The notes under the pieces are model-generated. The model saw only the letters and a program-made list of their open reading frames with translations, did not search any database and was not told the DNA's origin. From Mastigias papua (lineage: Eukaryota; Cnidaria; Scyphozoa; Rhizostomeae; Mastigiidae), in assembly GCA_964019165.1 (NCBI GenBank), contig OZ025272.1, forward strand, positions 9,759,993 to 9,823,992: a stretch of DNA of 64,000 nt, given 5' to 3'. Shown piece after piece: positions 11,919 to 31,655 of this stretch. The stretch's first letter is position 1, and the number at the start of each line of letters is the position of its first letter. The translations under genes and the position numbers were made by a program.

Positions 11919-14900
11919 CTATCCTTTCTTCTTCTTATTTCCTTTTGCAAATAATTCGTCGATTTCTCTACTACTTTCCTTTCCAAATTTCTTCTGAAAT
12001 AAATTTAATCAAGATTTGAGAGACAGGAAAGAAAAACTAGAGTAAAATGACAATCTTAATGAAAATAACTAAAAACTGAAAACAAAGCCTAAAAAATCCA
12101 ATTTGCTTATAACATACGCAAGCACATTATTGAAAAGGTATTACACAAATAGTTGATACGTAAAGAAGTTGGAAAGAACAAATTCAAAAGTAAACAAACG
12201 ATTTTTTATGAGACGAACAATCACTTTCCACAACTATAGTACACATACAATGAAATTCTACAGACCAATAGTTGCCAATAAAATGTAATGAAAGAGCCAA
12301 TTAAAAATAAGATCACTCACTAGCTCAATGAATGAATGAATGAATGAATGAATGAATGAATGAATGAATGAATGAATGAATCAATCAATCATCCAATCAA
12401 TTAATCAGTCAATCAATCCATCAATCAGTTAATCATAAATTAATCAATCAATCAATCAATCAATCACTCATCATTCGATCAATCATCAATCAAGCAATCA
12501 GTAAATCAATTAACTAATTATTCAATACATCAATATATTAATCAATCAACTAAATAACGAAAAAACTATTTGACAACTATTCATTCTTACCTTTTCCTGG
12601 GCTTTTGAGTTCTTCCATTCCTCATCCTTGATACCAACACCAAGTTGAAATAGCTCCTCATTGTAAGAAGATGGAAAATCTTTTTTAAATTTTTTGCCTC
12701 CTTCAACTTCTTCTATGTCATTCTTGCTTGGTTCATCAGCTCTCCTTTTCTTCTTCTGTTTCTGCACAGTAACAATCTCCTCTCCAGCAGATTCAAGTGT
12801 CTTAGTTTGGCTCATTTGTTCCCTTCCCTTAGATTTACTTTGAATCTGGGACGATTCCATGCCACAGTTACGTAAAACAATTCTTCCATACATATTGCCC
12901 TTCAACTGGCCTCTAAACCTAAAGAGCTCTTCTCTTATGACTTTTCTCTCGTCCTCAGTTCCATTGATCCATAATTTATCAACCACATGACTACCAAATT
13001 TGTGCTTGGCCATATTAACTATGTCGTCCTAAAAATATCAAGATCAAAAATGTGAATTGACTTGATTGAAGCTTTGTCGTAACACTAAATGAGATATACT
13101 CGAAAGCAACTTCGAAGGTATGATAAAAGCACTGTAAAATATGTTGAAAAATTAATGAAGCCTAATGCCATGCAACAAAGCCCAGACAATATGCTACCAA
13201 CTGTTGAGCTAAACAACTGCAATCAATATGACGAAATGAAGAAAAAGGGGAAGGTCCTCTTTGGGACTTTCTAAACTAAATACAGCAAAAACCCGTAAAA
13301 AAAACCTAAAATTTTGAAATGAGCCTGTTTGTGGTCTTATCTGGTGAGATATATTTTGTAACCAGGGTGCAGGTGTTAAATACAGGATCCTAAACAAATG
13401 CCATAGCAGGGATAGTATAGCATTGAAATATTATAGCCACATAGAGCCTGTGATCCTTTAATTTCAGCAAATCTATTTATTCTTGGGAAAGCCAATTTCC
13501 CACCAACCTTGTCCCTTCAGGCTTTGCCTGTCACGGTTGTATTTGCAAGGGTATTCAAGCATCCTTGAATTGGGTTGAATGACAAAAAACTGGGTTTAGT
13601 GTTCTCATTTATAAGAACCTAGTTAGAATATCAAGCTGAATAGGTTCTAATTAATTGACACAAAAGTATGCAATTTCAGGCTGTAGCTTCTTAATAAATG
13701 AAAGCTCTTATATATGAGTTTTTACTGTACTTTACACTTCTTTGACTTAGATTAAATACAATAGATCTTATGCCAAAAGCCTTCCTTATGTCATCTATAT
13801 GCAAAACAATAAGAAACGTGTTTGTCAAGAGTGGTTAAATTTCAAAAAAGCGTTAAGCAACATAACGATATACGAAAAAATGTATCGTATGCCAGAAAAC
13901 TAAATCAAAATTGCAAGCCATACAATATGACACATTATGTTAGACAAAGAAATCATATGACGATATACACAATTCACAAAACACTACGTACGTGTTTCTA
14001 AGGTAGGCAAGCTATACCCTCATATCAACCAAATGTGAAGACTACTATACACAAGTTTAAGGTAGCATATTATAAATGGTTTGATGATGTTGTACACTCA
14101 TGCAATGCCTATTTGAAGGACAATTCCCAAGGCCACACTATGCTATGACATGTATGCCACAGAAAATAAAAAGCATACTTTTCTGACTTTTCCATGACAA
14201 ACAAAGGGGGTGCCATCCACCAAAGATTGAGGAGAATTTAATAGACTACGCCCATTAAGGGTCACGCCCTTTGTGACCACACCAGATTTACTGCAAGGAC
14301 GTCACATCTCACTATTTCAGGTCGGCGGCGTGCAATAAAGGCATGACAAAAGTGTGATAACCGCGTGATGAATAGGTTTCCATACCAGTAAGACTAGCAC
14401 ATAATATGAGATTGTGGTCCCCAGGTTATTAAGACAAACACTAATCGAAGATTATTTCCGGACTTTTTCCTAACTTACATGCTTTTTCGACAGATTTTCC
14501 TGACTTTTCCAGGTTTTGACTGTAATTTGCGACTCTCCAACATTGCACATTTTACTTTCTGTTGCATGACGCTACATTGAAAGGTGCTAAACGTTCTGTC
14601 TGGCATACCACGAGATGTTACGAAAGGTCAATGTAAGGATTGATGGTTGAATAAGATAAAAGAAACTTTAAAGTTTCAGCATCAAAACTTGTGGCTTCCT
14701 CTTTACGCCTCGTTCTATCAGCTGTGGTGTACCTCAAGGGCTCTGTTACCTCTCCTGCTCTATTCATAATCTTCATAAATGAAAGACCACACTAAAATAG
14801 GCACTGCACAAAGACACGTAAATAATAGGGGGCGTGGGGAGCGTGGCACCCCCCCAAAGATTGTACATTCTAATTGCAGCTGGAAAATCCAAGAGTACAC

Positions 14901-17900
14901 ATAGAATTTGTCAACGATATGAGTGCACTTTCCTAGTATCTTTCCATATTCCTGTGGCACCTGCTGCTGGAGTCAGAAAACTGTTAAGTGAAACTTAATA
15001 ATATATTGCACTTGCTGTTTCTGTTCGGTGAGAAGGCCTATGTGTGACAAAAAGAGGGCTGTGAAGATTCAAACAGAAATGGAGATAATCCAATATAGAA
15101 ATGTGATTGAAATTCTCTTAGATATCACCAATACACTGGGAAGACGGGTCTTACTTTCAGATGTGCTGTTGATGGAAGTGGTAGTTTCTCTACATATTTA
15201 AGGCTGTTTGCTCAATATCACCAGCAGTAAAAAGCTGGATTAATGACAACTATTCAAAACTTTATCATACAACGTATTGTGGTTCAGAATCCCAGGATAT
15301 CTTATTGAGCTATTGGTTGATGAAATTCACAATGAAGTAACGAGAGGAAGAGATGCTCAGCTGTTCTTTGTTTGTGCTGATGCCATACCTTTCATCCAGG
15401 GGCGAGAATGAGGGGATTTGGGAGTATCGCACCCTCCAATAATTTCAATACCCTGTCCGAATAGCTATTTGATAGGGATTTAGCCCGTTCTTGTGAGGCT
15501 CTGAACTTGAATTTTTCCTTATTTTTGATAATTCTTAGCTTGGTTGTAGCACAAGGTTCTATCATATCCAAAGTCGGTCCCTATTCTGCTCTGATCGCAC
15601 TGAGCTTCTTCACAGTAGCAACAATGCAGTGATGGAGCCTTGGGGGTGATGGCGAGGAAATACTCCCCAATTTCTTGAGGAATGCGATAAAGTAGGTTCA
15701 TCTAAAAGTGTCACAAAATCTGTATAAGTTTCTCACACGCATGTAATAAGATTTATTTGCTGTTGTATATCTAGAAGAAGCTTAACTCTATATCTAAAAA
15801 GGGCACTTCCCTAAATCGAAAAGATGTGATTCTAAAAATTTTCCAGGGGGGCTAAGCCCACAGATTCCCCTTCTCCATTCACTGCTCCAGTCACCAAGGA
15901 AGACCTCCAATAAAGAACACCCGTGCTTGCTGCTTTCATCACATCAAAGGCATCCTTTCATGTGACGTGTACTTTGTACGGTTTAGGACATGCAAAAGCC
16001 ACCCCTGCAAAAGCCAGCCCTGCAAAAGTTAATTCTGCAGTTCTTAATAGTGATTCTACTGTATTCCAGTTATATGCTTTTGCAGCCACATTAATCTACT
16101 CTGCTAATTATGTTAAGGCAAGATACAAATAGGATATTCGGAATTGTATACAGTGAAGACTTCTAACTATTTCCACCTCTATCAATTTTCCAGGTAAAGG
16201 AGATGTGTGAAGGTTGATGAAATATTAGGGACTTTTTATCTAACTACGACCCCCGAAAATGAATTGCTTATTTTCATCTCTGACTGCATTCCTGTGCAGC
16301 AGCTTTCTTCTCATGGAAACTTGAATTCTGATCAAAGAAAACAGAGTATCTGTCATCAGCACTTGATCTGTAGTGTTTCAGAGCCAATTGCTGGGTATAC
16401 TAAAGACACCCTGAACTGCACAAGTTCGTATACGTTATATAAGGTCGCATACCTTTATCAAAAGCAAGAACTTGGTCTTGTAATGCTTTGTGACACTTTT
16501 GCTTGTGATGAATTCTTCTACTACAAAACTACCATATTCGTGCCGTACTAGGAAAAGCAGTTCTTTCTCCAAACTTAGAAGGCTTCTGACCAGGAGTTTG
16601 GGGTCTTCGAAATGAAACAAAACCTTTGCTAAACAGGCACCGTGATAGTTCATGATTTCATTAGTCAATGTTCCAGTTTTAGCCTGAAAAATGTAGAAAC
16701 ACAGTTAAAATATTCCAATACAATATGCCATGATGCTTCAGAATCACGAGTATGGCGAGATTTAAGCAAGACAAATGTGTAAGTTACTAGTTGGCTTCCA
16801 TAGATATCCAATTATTTTCAAATTAACATAACGGATCAAAATTTAGATAAAGGAAAGCTAATTACACACAAAGAAATGTTACTACATCTGCCAATTACAT
16901 GCATAAAGTCCTATTTATATGTTGTTCTATTATTTATTTCAAAATCCATTCTCTCTATCAATGTTGACAAGTTATGGTCACACACATTCCAAAATCAACC
17001 GAAAACAGCATTTCTCCTTCGATGAAAATCCGCACCAATAACGAGGAACCATCTGAAAAATGTGACCATGGTATTGATACTAACGTACTAATCCCATTTT
17101 GCGACTTGACTTCTCAGATAAGCCTATACCTGCGTCAATGAAAAACCGAATGCAAATTAATCATAGCAACCAACCTCACTTGAAACTTCGTTGTCATTTT
17201 CTTGCAGGGAAGCTTCATTCTCATCTGTGGTTTGTTTCTCAAACATTACGTCATATGTTGACAATGCCAGAAGCAGTTTTATAATCAATTTTCTTTCTTC
17301 TTTACTAGATGGAAGATGGACAGCTTTTACTACGGCATCTAAAAAACATTTCTGATTGGAACTAAAGCGCTGTGCTAGTTCTGCCATGCGAATAACAACT
17401 CCCATGTTGCCACTGGCTAGAATATCTTCGGTAAATGGGCAAAGCTCTTCCAACGCAGTAGAGGCCTGAAAAATATAAAAATATCAACTCTCCTACTTTT
17501 TACACAACAACGGCGTATGGCTATGGGAAAAAGATTACGATGCATGAACAAGTCAAAAAAACTGACAAGTTAAAGTGATTGAATCAAAGTTGCTATATAA
17601 CAATGACTGGTAAACACTAAAAGAGTAATTGAATCAATGAAATGGAAAATCTGATCTGAAGAAGAGAAACAACAGTGTTCAATTCAATAACACAATTCAG
17701 GCTTTTTTCAGAGAGAAATATTCCTTGTATTTCTGATGGATTTACTGAAAAGCTGAAAAGCAGCATCAGGAAAAGAAATCTTGTGAAGCAAGCCTCAGAT
17801 CATCCGGTCAAATTATTCACCTGATTCCACACTGGAAAAGGCATTAAAAACTTCCTGATGAGATAAAGAATATCAAATACCACTAACACTTACTATTTCT

Positions 17901-20900
17901 ACTGAAGGAATATTTCTTAGCATATGCTGTAAAATGTAATTTGCCAGCGGATGCAGACTATACTTAAGCAGGTTATTCTTGAAGCAGTTTGAGTAGATAA
18001 CTTCGTATAAATCTTTAGAGGCAACATAGAATACTTTTTCCATAACATGACTTCCAACTTCATCTGCAAAGAGCATCGGCACCCTATATTAGGAAGGAAG
18101 TAGAAATTACATATTTACAATTTGCATTCCAAAAATAAAATTATCAGGCACTTCAATGACTATTAGAAAAAACCAAAGGGATCATAAATCAGAAAAAACT
18201 ACTAAGTGATATTTTATGTTAAAAAATCATCAATCAATGTGACTGGAGAACAGTAAAAAGTCCAGGGAAAGTGAACAAAAAGAGTCTTAGTTAATAGTAT
18301 AGCATTATATTTTCACTAACAAAAGACATGCCAAAAAAGTAACTTGCATGAATAAGTGAAGATAGCAACATTACTATTAAGAAGTACTAAAACCATATGT
18401 TTGCCAACTTTGATTAAATTTCATTTCCTAGCCAAGCAATCCTTGAAAATTTTATCATCCCATCCAATTTAGGTTCAATTTGAAATTTCAAAGGAAAGTA
18501 AATAGGTTCAGTGAAACCCTGTTTAACTATTTCTATGGACAGTATTAGGAGATAATCTAGCGAAAGAAAACACAGCTGAACAAACCCAAATAATGGTGAT
18601 TTAGAACATAACTACAGCATGAGATCATAAACAATGCACAATCTGAACACTGTTTCACCTGTTTTATACATTGTATTAAACAACAACTTGAAATCTTTTG
18701 TTTTCTTGCCCAGTTTATGAGGACGTATTCAACAAGTATAACTCAACACTAAAGGTCAGATTACAACAAAATGGTTAATATCTGATGAGTAGGATTCTGA
18801 TTGTAAGAACAGTAGAGGGAATTAAACAGTTGTGGGTAAAATTGTAGCTAAACAAAAATCTGGCCATATGGAAATTAACCATTAAGGGTGGATGTTTATC
18901 AATGGAAATCTAAAATATAAGCAGCATGGTTTGAGGTAATTGTCACGTGATTCTTCTTGTAACATATTTCCCATACAATGACTACAAATAGTGTGCATTA
19001 CTTTCCAAAAACCAAAACATTAAAGCATCAACTTGATAAAAGAGAATGCAATTCAAAGGACATAACACATAATTTATGGTCAAAATCAACTTATACAATA
19101 TAAGCCTGTCTACCTCAGCTACTGATCACATCTTGTCTAAGGCATATTAGACAAGGGTGCATTACCCTATTGGCTCTTTTTACATTGGCCCTTAATAGCA
19201 TTAGTTTTTTTGAAGCAATATGAAAAGGGCTGGTGTTAAAAGATCCAGTATAAAAAGACCTGAAATCTTGCAGTTTTTGACTAAAAGATAAGCACTATTT
19301 TAGAGTCTTTTGCTTTGTAAGAACCCACAACCTTTTACAAGCCTATTAGATAGTGATAAACAAATAGGGGTCCACACTTGTTAATTTCCCTAACAGAAAG
19401 CACAAAAAAGTGAGGAGCACATACAGCAGTGGAAGTAGTTCACAATAAGGAACATACTAATGTTATACTCATGCAACAATCACCTTTACTTAGAATGCAC
19501 ATAAATAGAAACAGCAACTATCACTTATTTCATATTGTGCTGAAAATTAATCACTTTGGTAAATGCTCTCCTGATCTATTTGAAAACATCATCAAAAGTG
19601 AATGGAATTAGAAACTTGAAGGGATAGAAAAAACAGAAACGGGGGAGGAAAAGGAAGACAACATCGAAATCATAATGGAATCTAACAATAACAGTGAAGA
19701 TGATCATGATGATTTTATTGACAAGGATGTCATGTAGAAATGCAATTAAGTTCTTGTAAATAATGATTAGAAATGTCAAAAATAAAAAACTGCTAGTAGT
19801 ACATAATTGTCTGGTCACTTTCCAATTTTATGCAGTCTTGAATGGCATAAATGTATCCCAAAGTGGTGATATACCAAACTTCTACCCCAGTGTTATAATG
19901 TCTGGTGAAACAAGGGCCAGCATAAAAAGCAGCAATAAGGCAGTACATTACTAGAGACAGACAGTAAAGGGAAATGCTCAACTTCTAGAATAAATCATTG
20001 GTATGGCTAACCTTTTGTTGGATTCATCTGATTCTGCTTCACTGCTTTGTTGCATAACTTTGCTCTTTTCCAGTATCATAATACAAAGACGCTCACAACT
20101 TCTTTCTTCAGTTTCTTTTAAGACAAGGAGTAAGGTCTGAATCACAACACTTCCATTCTTATGGCACAAGAGTTCACCAAAGTTATAATCTTTAATAATC
20201 CTCTTTGTGAATTTATGAAGTTTTTTCTTGAAGCTCTCTGGAGCTGAATGAATTGATTTCTCAACTAGAATGCCAAAGGTGATGGGACCTAAAAAGGTCA
20301 ATGCAGAATATGAAACAGAAAAAGCAATTCATCCAAGCAATAGGTGAAACTGAAGTAAAATTGTATGACAAGCAGTCAATTGCTTTTCCTTACAGGCGAT
20401 CACATAGAGATTTACAGTTTATTTAGACCATGACAATTTATTCTACCATATATACATTTGACAATGGTTTGCAAAGAATGCTGGTAATAAGTACCTGTTT
20501 TCCAAACTGACATATAACTATTGAAAAGAGAGTACAACATGGTTATCTGACTTCATAAATGGATGATGCGCAGAGGAGTTCAAAACTGAGTCTCTTTTAC
20601 AGTTATCTGCCAATGATTACACCAATGATATGTGATCAAGGCATATCAGTATCACTTACAAGAGTCTATCTTAACCAAAAAGGATTTGTTTCTACATCTC
20701 TACTTATGAGTAAAATGTCTGATTCTCTAAGATGCTTAAGGTAGCTACTGCATCACTATGAATTTTTCTTTACTGTATATCCTGCATATTTGAGAATTTC
20801 CAAAAGAACTCAAAATTAGATTTTACTTGAATCAGTGGCAGTACAGTAAAAAATAGTTGATCTGATATGGGGAGAACATGGACAGCAATGATATAGCAAT

Positions 20901-22676
20901 ACTTTGGAACAGCAACCAGTCAGGTACAATCCACCACTTTCAAGCTTAAGACAATGATGAAGCACTTGTTTTTAAACTAGTCCTTTATAACTTTTTGCTT
21001 TTTGGCCGTTAGTTACATATTTAACTGTCCCAGCTACACTGTTATATACAGTATTTTTTATAGATTGTACTTAAGTTACTATATATATATTGCATTACCA
21101 AAGTTTCTCAGCAGTAATATATGAGAAATAAACCCTAGAAAAACGACAATTGATTTCAATTTGTAAAATCAGCAGACTCCTTTACCTTTCTAGATACTGC
21201 CACAAGCAGTTATCAACTCAAAATTAAGGAAGCTCTACACATTAGCTGGCTCAAACCTGATCTTAATTCCCAACTAACACATAGCACCTTAACATTAAGC
21301 CTCTAGATTTTTTGTTGTTGCTGTTATTCCATTCTTGCTCAATGATATCCGCTGCCTATTCATTTGATCCTACTCTAATTGTCCCATATCCCCAGGTATT
21401 TCCCTTTGATATCATATTACAGCCCACATTCTAAGCACTTGGCACCCCATTGGTATTATCACAGGATATTTTATAACCCTCATTCTAAGCTCCTGACACA
21501 TTCGATCTCAATGGAATAGTTTTTGTTGTAAGACCCCTAGGGAGTAATCAATTGTTTTTATATGATTTGCACCAAGTAATATGCTTATTCTGTAACTGAA
21601 GATCGTTGTTGAAAAGGTTGGTGATTTCAAAAGCATCTTGATGCAGAGCAGGCATGTGTGCTTCCCTATACTGCTGTGGTATATGCACAAGTACATGTGC
21701 AGTACCCCCTATACAATAATTGCACACATGCACACCTGGGAGCTACCAATTTGTACACACAAGGTCTCACCAAAAACTGTCATACTCCTCAATGTGGCCC
21801 ACAGGGTTGAAGGGCAACCCATATACGAAATGAACATTCACTACATAAGCAAACCATAGCTTCACTGCTCTATAGCACCAAATAGCTGCCTCAAATAGTG
21901 TTTTTGGTGCATTTTGTTATTCAAGGTACAATAGAACATGATAGTTCTACATCCCAACCTGTTCTTCTTGACACATCTCCTCTAAAGAGCTTTCCTCTGC
22001 TTGTCTGGGAATTTCGACTCCTTGAGACATTATCAGGAATCCTAACACCTGCAAGAGTCTGGATTAAACTACTTAAAACGTGGCTTGAATATGTATCCCG
22101 TATCAAATTTGGCAGGTTCTTTTTCATCTCTGTTACAAACTGAAAAAATAAACTCTCAATCTTCTCAGTTAAAACTCTATCATTGCTTGATAAATGCTGT
22201 AAAGTCATACAGACAGCTTTTTGCAAAACATGACTACCAAATCTGTCGCGTGAGATTGTCAAAACATCTTCCAATAAACTTTCAAACAATTCTGAAAACT
22301 GCTGTGAGCTGCTCATTTCAACAAGACATTCCAAGACTTTACTCGTCAGTCTATGTCTCGCTAATTGGCAAGTTCTCATGCCTTTCCCAACCTGAGCTAA
22401 AACGTTGTTTAGAAAAAGCTCTTTGCTTTCTTTATCATCAAATGCATCTTCTGCTAATAACTTTTCGACTCTTTTAAAGTAATTCAATGTGTGAACATCA
22501 ATTTTACCAGAAACACTCTCGTTTAGTCCTTCATCAACACTATCCCTGCTATTCTCCTTGACTTCAGCACTACTCGATTCATTGACATTTTCCACTGTCG
22601 TATCAATCTTCTTATCCTTAATTTTTCTGCTCTCATTTGTATGCCTACGCGAGGCGCTTTTCTGCCCATCAGGCAT
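11919..22676 (-). CDS. NOP9: NOP9, nucleolar Pumilio-repeat protein
   Basis: Nop9 is a PUF-like repeat protein that binds pre-18S rRNA around the ITS1 cleavage site and acts in 40S subunit biogenesis. Seven exons, in order: 22676-21959, 20288-20012, 18083-17894, 17465-17175, 16683-16453, 13028-12591, 11993-11919. They sum to 2220 nt (739 residues plus TAG) with phase kept at each junction; vertebrate NOP9 is about 636 residues. Diagnostic matches to the vertebrate protein include LARHRLTSKVLECLVEM, HPLANYILQHMLRN, GNMGVVIRMAELAQRF and MAKHKFGSHVVDKLW. The N terminus is basic and serine-rich; the C terminus is Lys-rich (KKFGKESSREIDELF, then KKKK). Two donors are weak (GTTGGG after exon 1, GTTGGT after exon 4), chosen because only they keep frame. 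PUM3, the other nucleolar PUF protein, fits less well. Intron 6 (13029-16452) is packed with transposon debris. Confidence 0.92.
12327..12546. repeat. (AATG)n then degenerate (AATC)n tetranucleotide repeat
   Basis: About 54 bp of regular AATG repeats pass into roughly 165 bp of imperfect ATCA/ATCC repeats, in the last NOP9 intron just downstream of exon 6. Confidence 0.9.
13281..13730. mobile_element. Tc1/mariner-like MITE (tentative)
   Basis: Left end TA-CAGCAAAAACCC and right end GAGTTTTTACTG-TA form an inverted terminus of about 12 bp next to TA dinucleotides, with a roughly 450-bp AT-rich interior and no open frame. The termini resemble Tc1/mariner/pogo ends and the TA duplication rule. 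It lies in NOP9 intron 6. Confidence 0.45.
14711..14795 (+). pseudogene. Decayed non-LTR reverse transcriptase fragment
   Basis: Frame 1 reads RSISCGVPQG. After a single extra base at 14741 the next frame reads SVTSPALFIIFINERP. Together these match the conserved (S)GVPQGSVLSPLLFIIFIND block of LINE reverse transcriptases. It is frameshifted and very short, so not functional. It lies antisense inside NOP9 intron 6. Confidence 0.75.
15163..15411 (+). pseudogene. hAT-like (DUF4371-type) transposase fragment
   Basis: One frame reads GSFSTYLRLFAQY and another, downstream, reads IPGYLIELLVDEIHNEVT followed by FFVCADA. They match the order of blocks in DUF4371 / ZMYM-type hAT transposases (GNFLALLKLLA..., then IQNELIELL...DEI, then FFSV.AD.T). 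Stop codons and a frameshift separate the blocks. Relict of a DNA transposon in NOP9 intron 6. Confidence 0.55.
15991..16035 (+). repeat. Short tandem repeat, 15-bp unit
   Basis: Three imperfect head-to-tail units beginning TGCAAAAG, in NOP9 intron 6. Confidence 0.7.
19402..19927 (+). repeat. Unclassified dispersed repeat, copy 1
   Basis: About 525 bp in NOP9 intron 2, collinear with 59286-59737 in the same orientation. Shared stretches include CACAAAAAAGT, AATAAGGAAC, CACTTTCCAATT and an end of the form AGGGC-GGCAT. A frame in each copy ends in an acidic tail (here SEDDHDDFIDKDVM then stop), hinting at a coding origin, but the frame is interrupted upstream. I do not recognise the family. 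Confidence 0.55.
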
Positions 22677-23121
22677 CTTAGGTAGAACACATGGACCTCT
22701 AGTCTACCACAAATGTACTCAAGACAGCATCCTCTCTATCACGTGGCCTTACCATCTTGATCTAGCCTCCTTGACAGTCCTTGAAACCTCAGACCAATGC
22801 CTCAGACAGAACTCTAAGAACTCTTGAGTCCTAAATAAACGTACCCCCGTTTATTAATTTTTTTTTAAATTTCTACCTATGACATTCTTATTCCAGACTC
22901 CTGTATATTATTTTTAGTATGTACTAAGTGCAATTTTTACGCCTCCAGTCAGATGGTGTGATGTTCGTTAATTATTTTTCTAAGGTATTGCTTCTATTTA
23001 CGTGTTTCCTTTGTATTTATTCAATTGTGGTTATGTATATATGTGCGCTCTGTAAAGTAAAGGTAAGAATTTTCTGATGAAGCTATACGCAAAACGTTAA
23101 ACAGTTGTTTTTATTATGAAA

Positions 23122-23226
<105 letters not shown>

Positions 23227-23253
23227 TGTTTGTGCATATTTACACGTTTTCCA

Positions 23254-23799
23254 TTTTATAAGAAACCTAGCTCAAGGCCTAGTACTAAAAGTTTCTTAAT
23301 TTTTGGCCACATTTTAGTTCCAAAAGTTTCTTAAAAGTTTCTTAATTTAATGAAAAAGATTTCATTGACAACGATATAAAACACGTAAATTTGCCAAACT
23401 ATTAGCAAACAAAAGACGTTAGTGCGACTCTAAACCTAAATCAACCTCATGTACATATCGTCAATTTCCGTAAACTTATATAATCTTCAGTTTGGTCCCC
23501 AAAAAGGGTACGGTATTGGTTCAGTTCTGCTCTGAGGTAGGTAATTGTTCCAATGTGCCATTTGTCACAAAATGCGGATATCTTTCTCTCAACCAAAGGA
23601 TCTTTTTCACATCTTTCTCAAAGAATTTAATTTAGTTGACACTTTTTACATCCGTGGAGGAAATATATTTCGCAAACTCCAAACTTTGAAATAGCACAGA
23701 AATTTCTAAAGTTTCTTAACTCTTTTGTAGTAGTTCTAAAAGTTTCTTAATTTTTGCGTGTCTAGTACTAGGTTGCTTATAAACTGGTTTCTTATAAAA
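23254..23799. mobile_element. TIR element with repeated AAGTTTCTTAA motifs
   Basis: A 14-bp perfect terminal inverted repeat, TTTTATAAGAAACC at the left and its complement at the right. CCTAGTACTA lies near both ends, and AAGTTTCTTAA occurs five times in the subterminal regions, like transposase-binding arrays. There is no coding region. Related pieces are at about 31565-31655 and 53165-53262, so this is an interspersed family. The superfamily is unknown. Confidence 0.65.
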
Positions 23800-24906
23800 A
23801 AAATTCGTGTATATGAAAATTCTTTTACATTAAGAAAGACTTTAAGTATTTTACTTCTCAATCTTCCACTGCGTTAAGTGCAAAGTACAGTTTTTAATCT
23901 TTAAGATTTAAAATCAGATATTCTAAGAGGAACATACTGGAGTGATTTTAGGATCCCTGGTGTGTACAATCAGGAAGTTTGTTACTTTTCCTAACATACA
24001 CGCGCCATTCGAGAAGGGATTTCTCATCAGGAGATGAGTAGAAATTCTAGGCATAGCATGTAAGCAAAACAACTAAAAACATTCTCGAATGTTTTTTGGA
24101 AAATACTGGAACAAAGCATCCTTTATAAATTTTACATGATTGAAAAATAAGGTGTACCCCTTAAAAAGGAGCTCTATTCACAACATGATTGTCAATTTTA
24201 TTGCTAAAAAGTAGGCTCAACAAGTAGAACTCTTTGTATGAGCACAGGTTTCTTAATGACAAAATTATCAGCAGTCTCGCCATCTCAGCCAGCTTTCTCA
24301 TTCTTAGGATGAGATCACAACAGTAATACTCTTATCTCCATATATATTTCTAATTGCATTTAACCGAGCTATGCTCAACCAACAACATTTCCCGTTGCTA
24401 CTAGTAGGAAGTGGTGGCCGGAAAAACTGTTCTCACTCTTTGAGATGAGATATACCTTTACGCGAGAACATCTGATCTCTGATCGTTAATAATCTACCTA
24501 GGCAGGTGTTCGGCGGTAAATAATGGATAAGAACTCTTACCAGTCTGTTGAAGCATGTGCACCCGAATGATTATTAAAACTTCAGATGTTTAAACAAGAT
24601 GTTATTTTGGTTGATGTTCTGACATGCCATTATCATACCTTATGATTGTACGATGTTCAGGTGAAAGGATAATGTCAATAGGCCTCTATGCTGGCGTTTT
24701 ATGAAGGGGACTCAAAAGAAACATTAGCCTGGAAGATCCTTAACTAATTCTCAAGCGAGATCGTTTCTGTAATGCAGAAAAGCTGTCAAAAGACTGCAAG
24801 AAAAATCGTAAAACAACAAGGAACGTTTTGTAAGTGAGCTTTAGGCCCTTGAATGATGGCATTCATTCGCCACTGTAATATCTTTGTCTGAAGCTTTTGG
24901 TAAAGG

Positions 24907-31041
<6,135 letters not shown>

Positions 31042-31099
31042 ATGGAGCAATGGAGAAATGCAGAAGATACACTATTCCAAAGGAAATGGGACAACTTAT

Positions 31100-31105
31100 A
31101 ATAAA
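31100..31105 (+). terminator. Polyadenylation signal of the beta-tubulin gene
   Basis: AATAAA 59 nt after the TAA stop codon, a plausible position for a short 3' UTR. Confidence 0.6.
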
Positions 31106-31564
31106 GGGAATAGCCCTGAGTAGTTGGCTATGTAAATCTAACACAAATACGCCAAAAGTAGGTTTTTTCATGTGGTAAGAATACTTTGAGATTATAACAA
31201 TCAGGCAAGATGGCTCGGACTCGTCGCTGCAGGAATATACTGCGTAAAGATGATAGAGTAGGATGAAGAAAAACATTATACACGTTTCTACTCTATAAGA
31301 AACGGCTCAAAAAGGAACCTAGACGTAGAATACCAAAATATCTAAAGGGCCTAAACTTCTAACGGCAATATCACTATGGAACCTTGCAATTTCGACTATT
31401 TTTATCAGCGTAAACAGTCGACAATTCAGAAGCCAAATTCGCGTACATTGTGTGCATAACAAGTAGCTCATAGGTGGGTTTTCGTTTCAACTTACAGTGC
31501 TCATAGTGCACGGTATTAATACTTGACAATTACAATGTCTGTATTACTAAATGTGCGGTTAAAA

Positions 31565-31655
31565 TTAAGAAACTGTTATGGAACTTTTAGTATTAAATTG
31601 TCGCCAAAAGAGGCCATGAATAAGTACCTTTAGGAACTAGGTCTTATCCTAGGTT
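31565..31655 (-). repeat. Fragment related to the 23254-23799 element
   Basis: Contains AATTAAGAAACT, then GGAACTTTTAGTA and GCCAAAAG in the order found in the complement of the element at 23254. A possible opposite end (TATAAGAAACGGCTC) lies near 31298. Confidence 0.45.

Noticed and set aside
15399..15898. Possible hAT MITE with CAGGGGCG end and G/C-rich subtermini
   Set aside because: The two ends only loosely match and no target duplication was found.
18180..18240. C/D-box snoRNA candidate in a NOP9 intron (TGATGAT then CTGA on the minus strand)
   Set aside because: Boxes are too close and there is no terminal stem.
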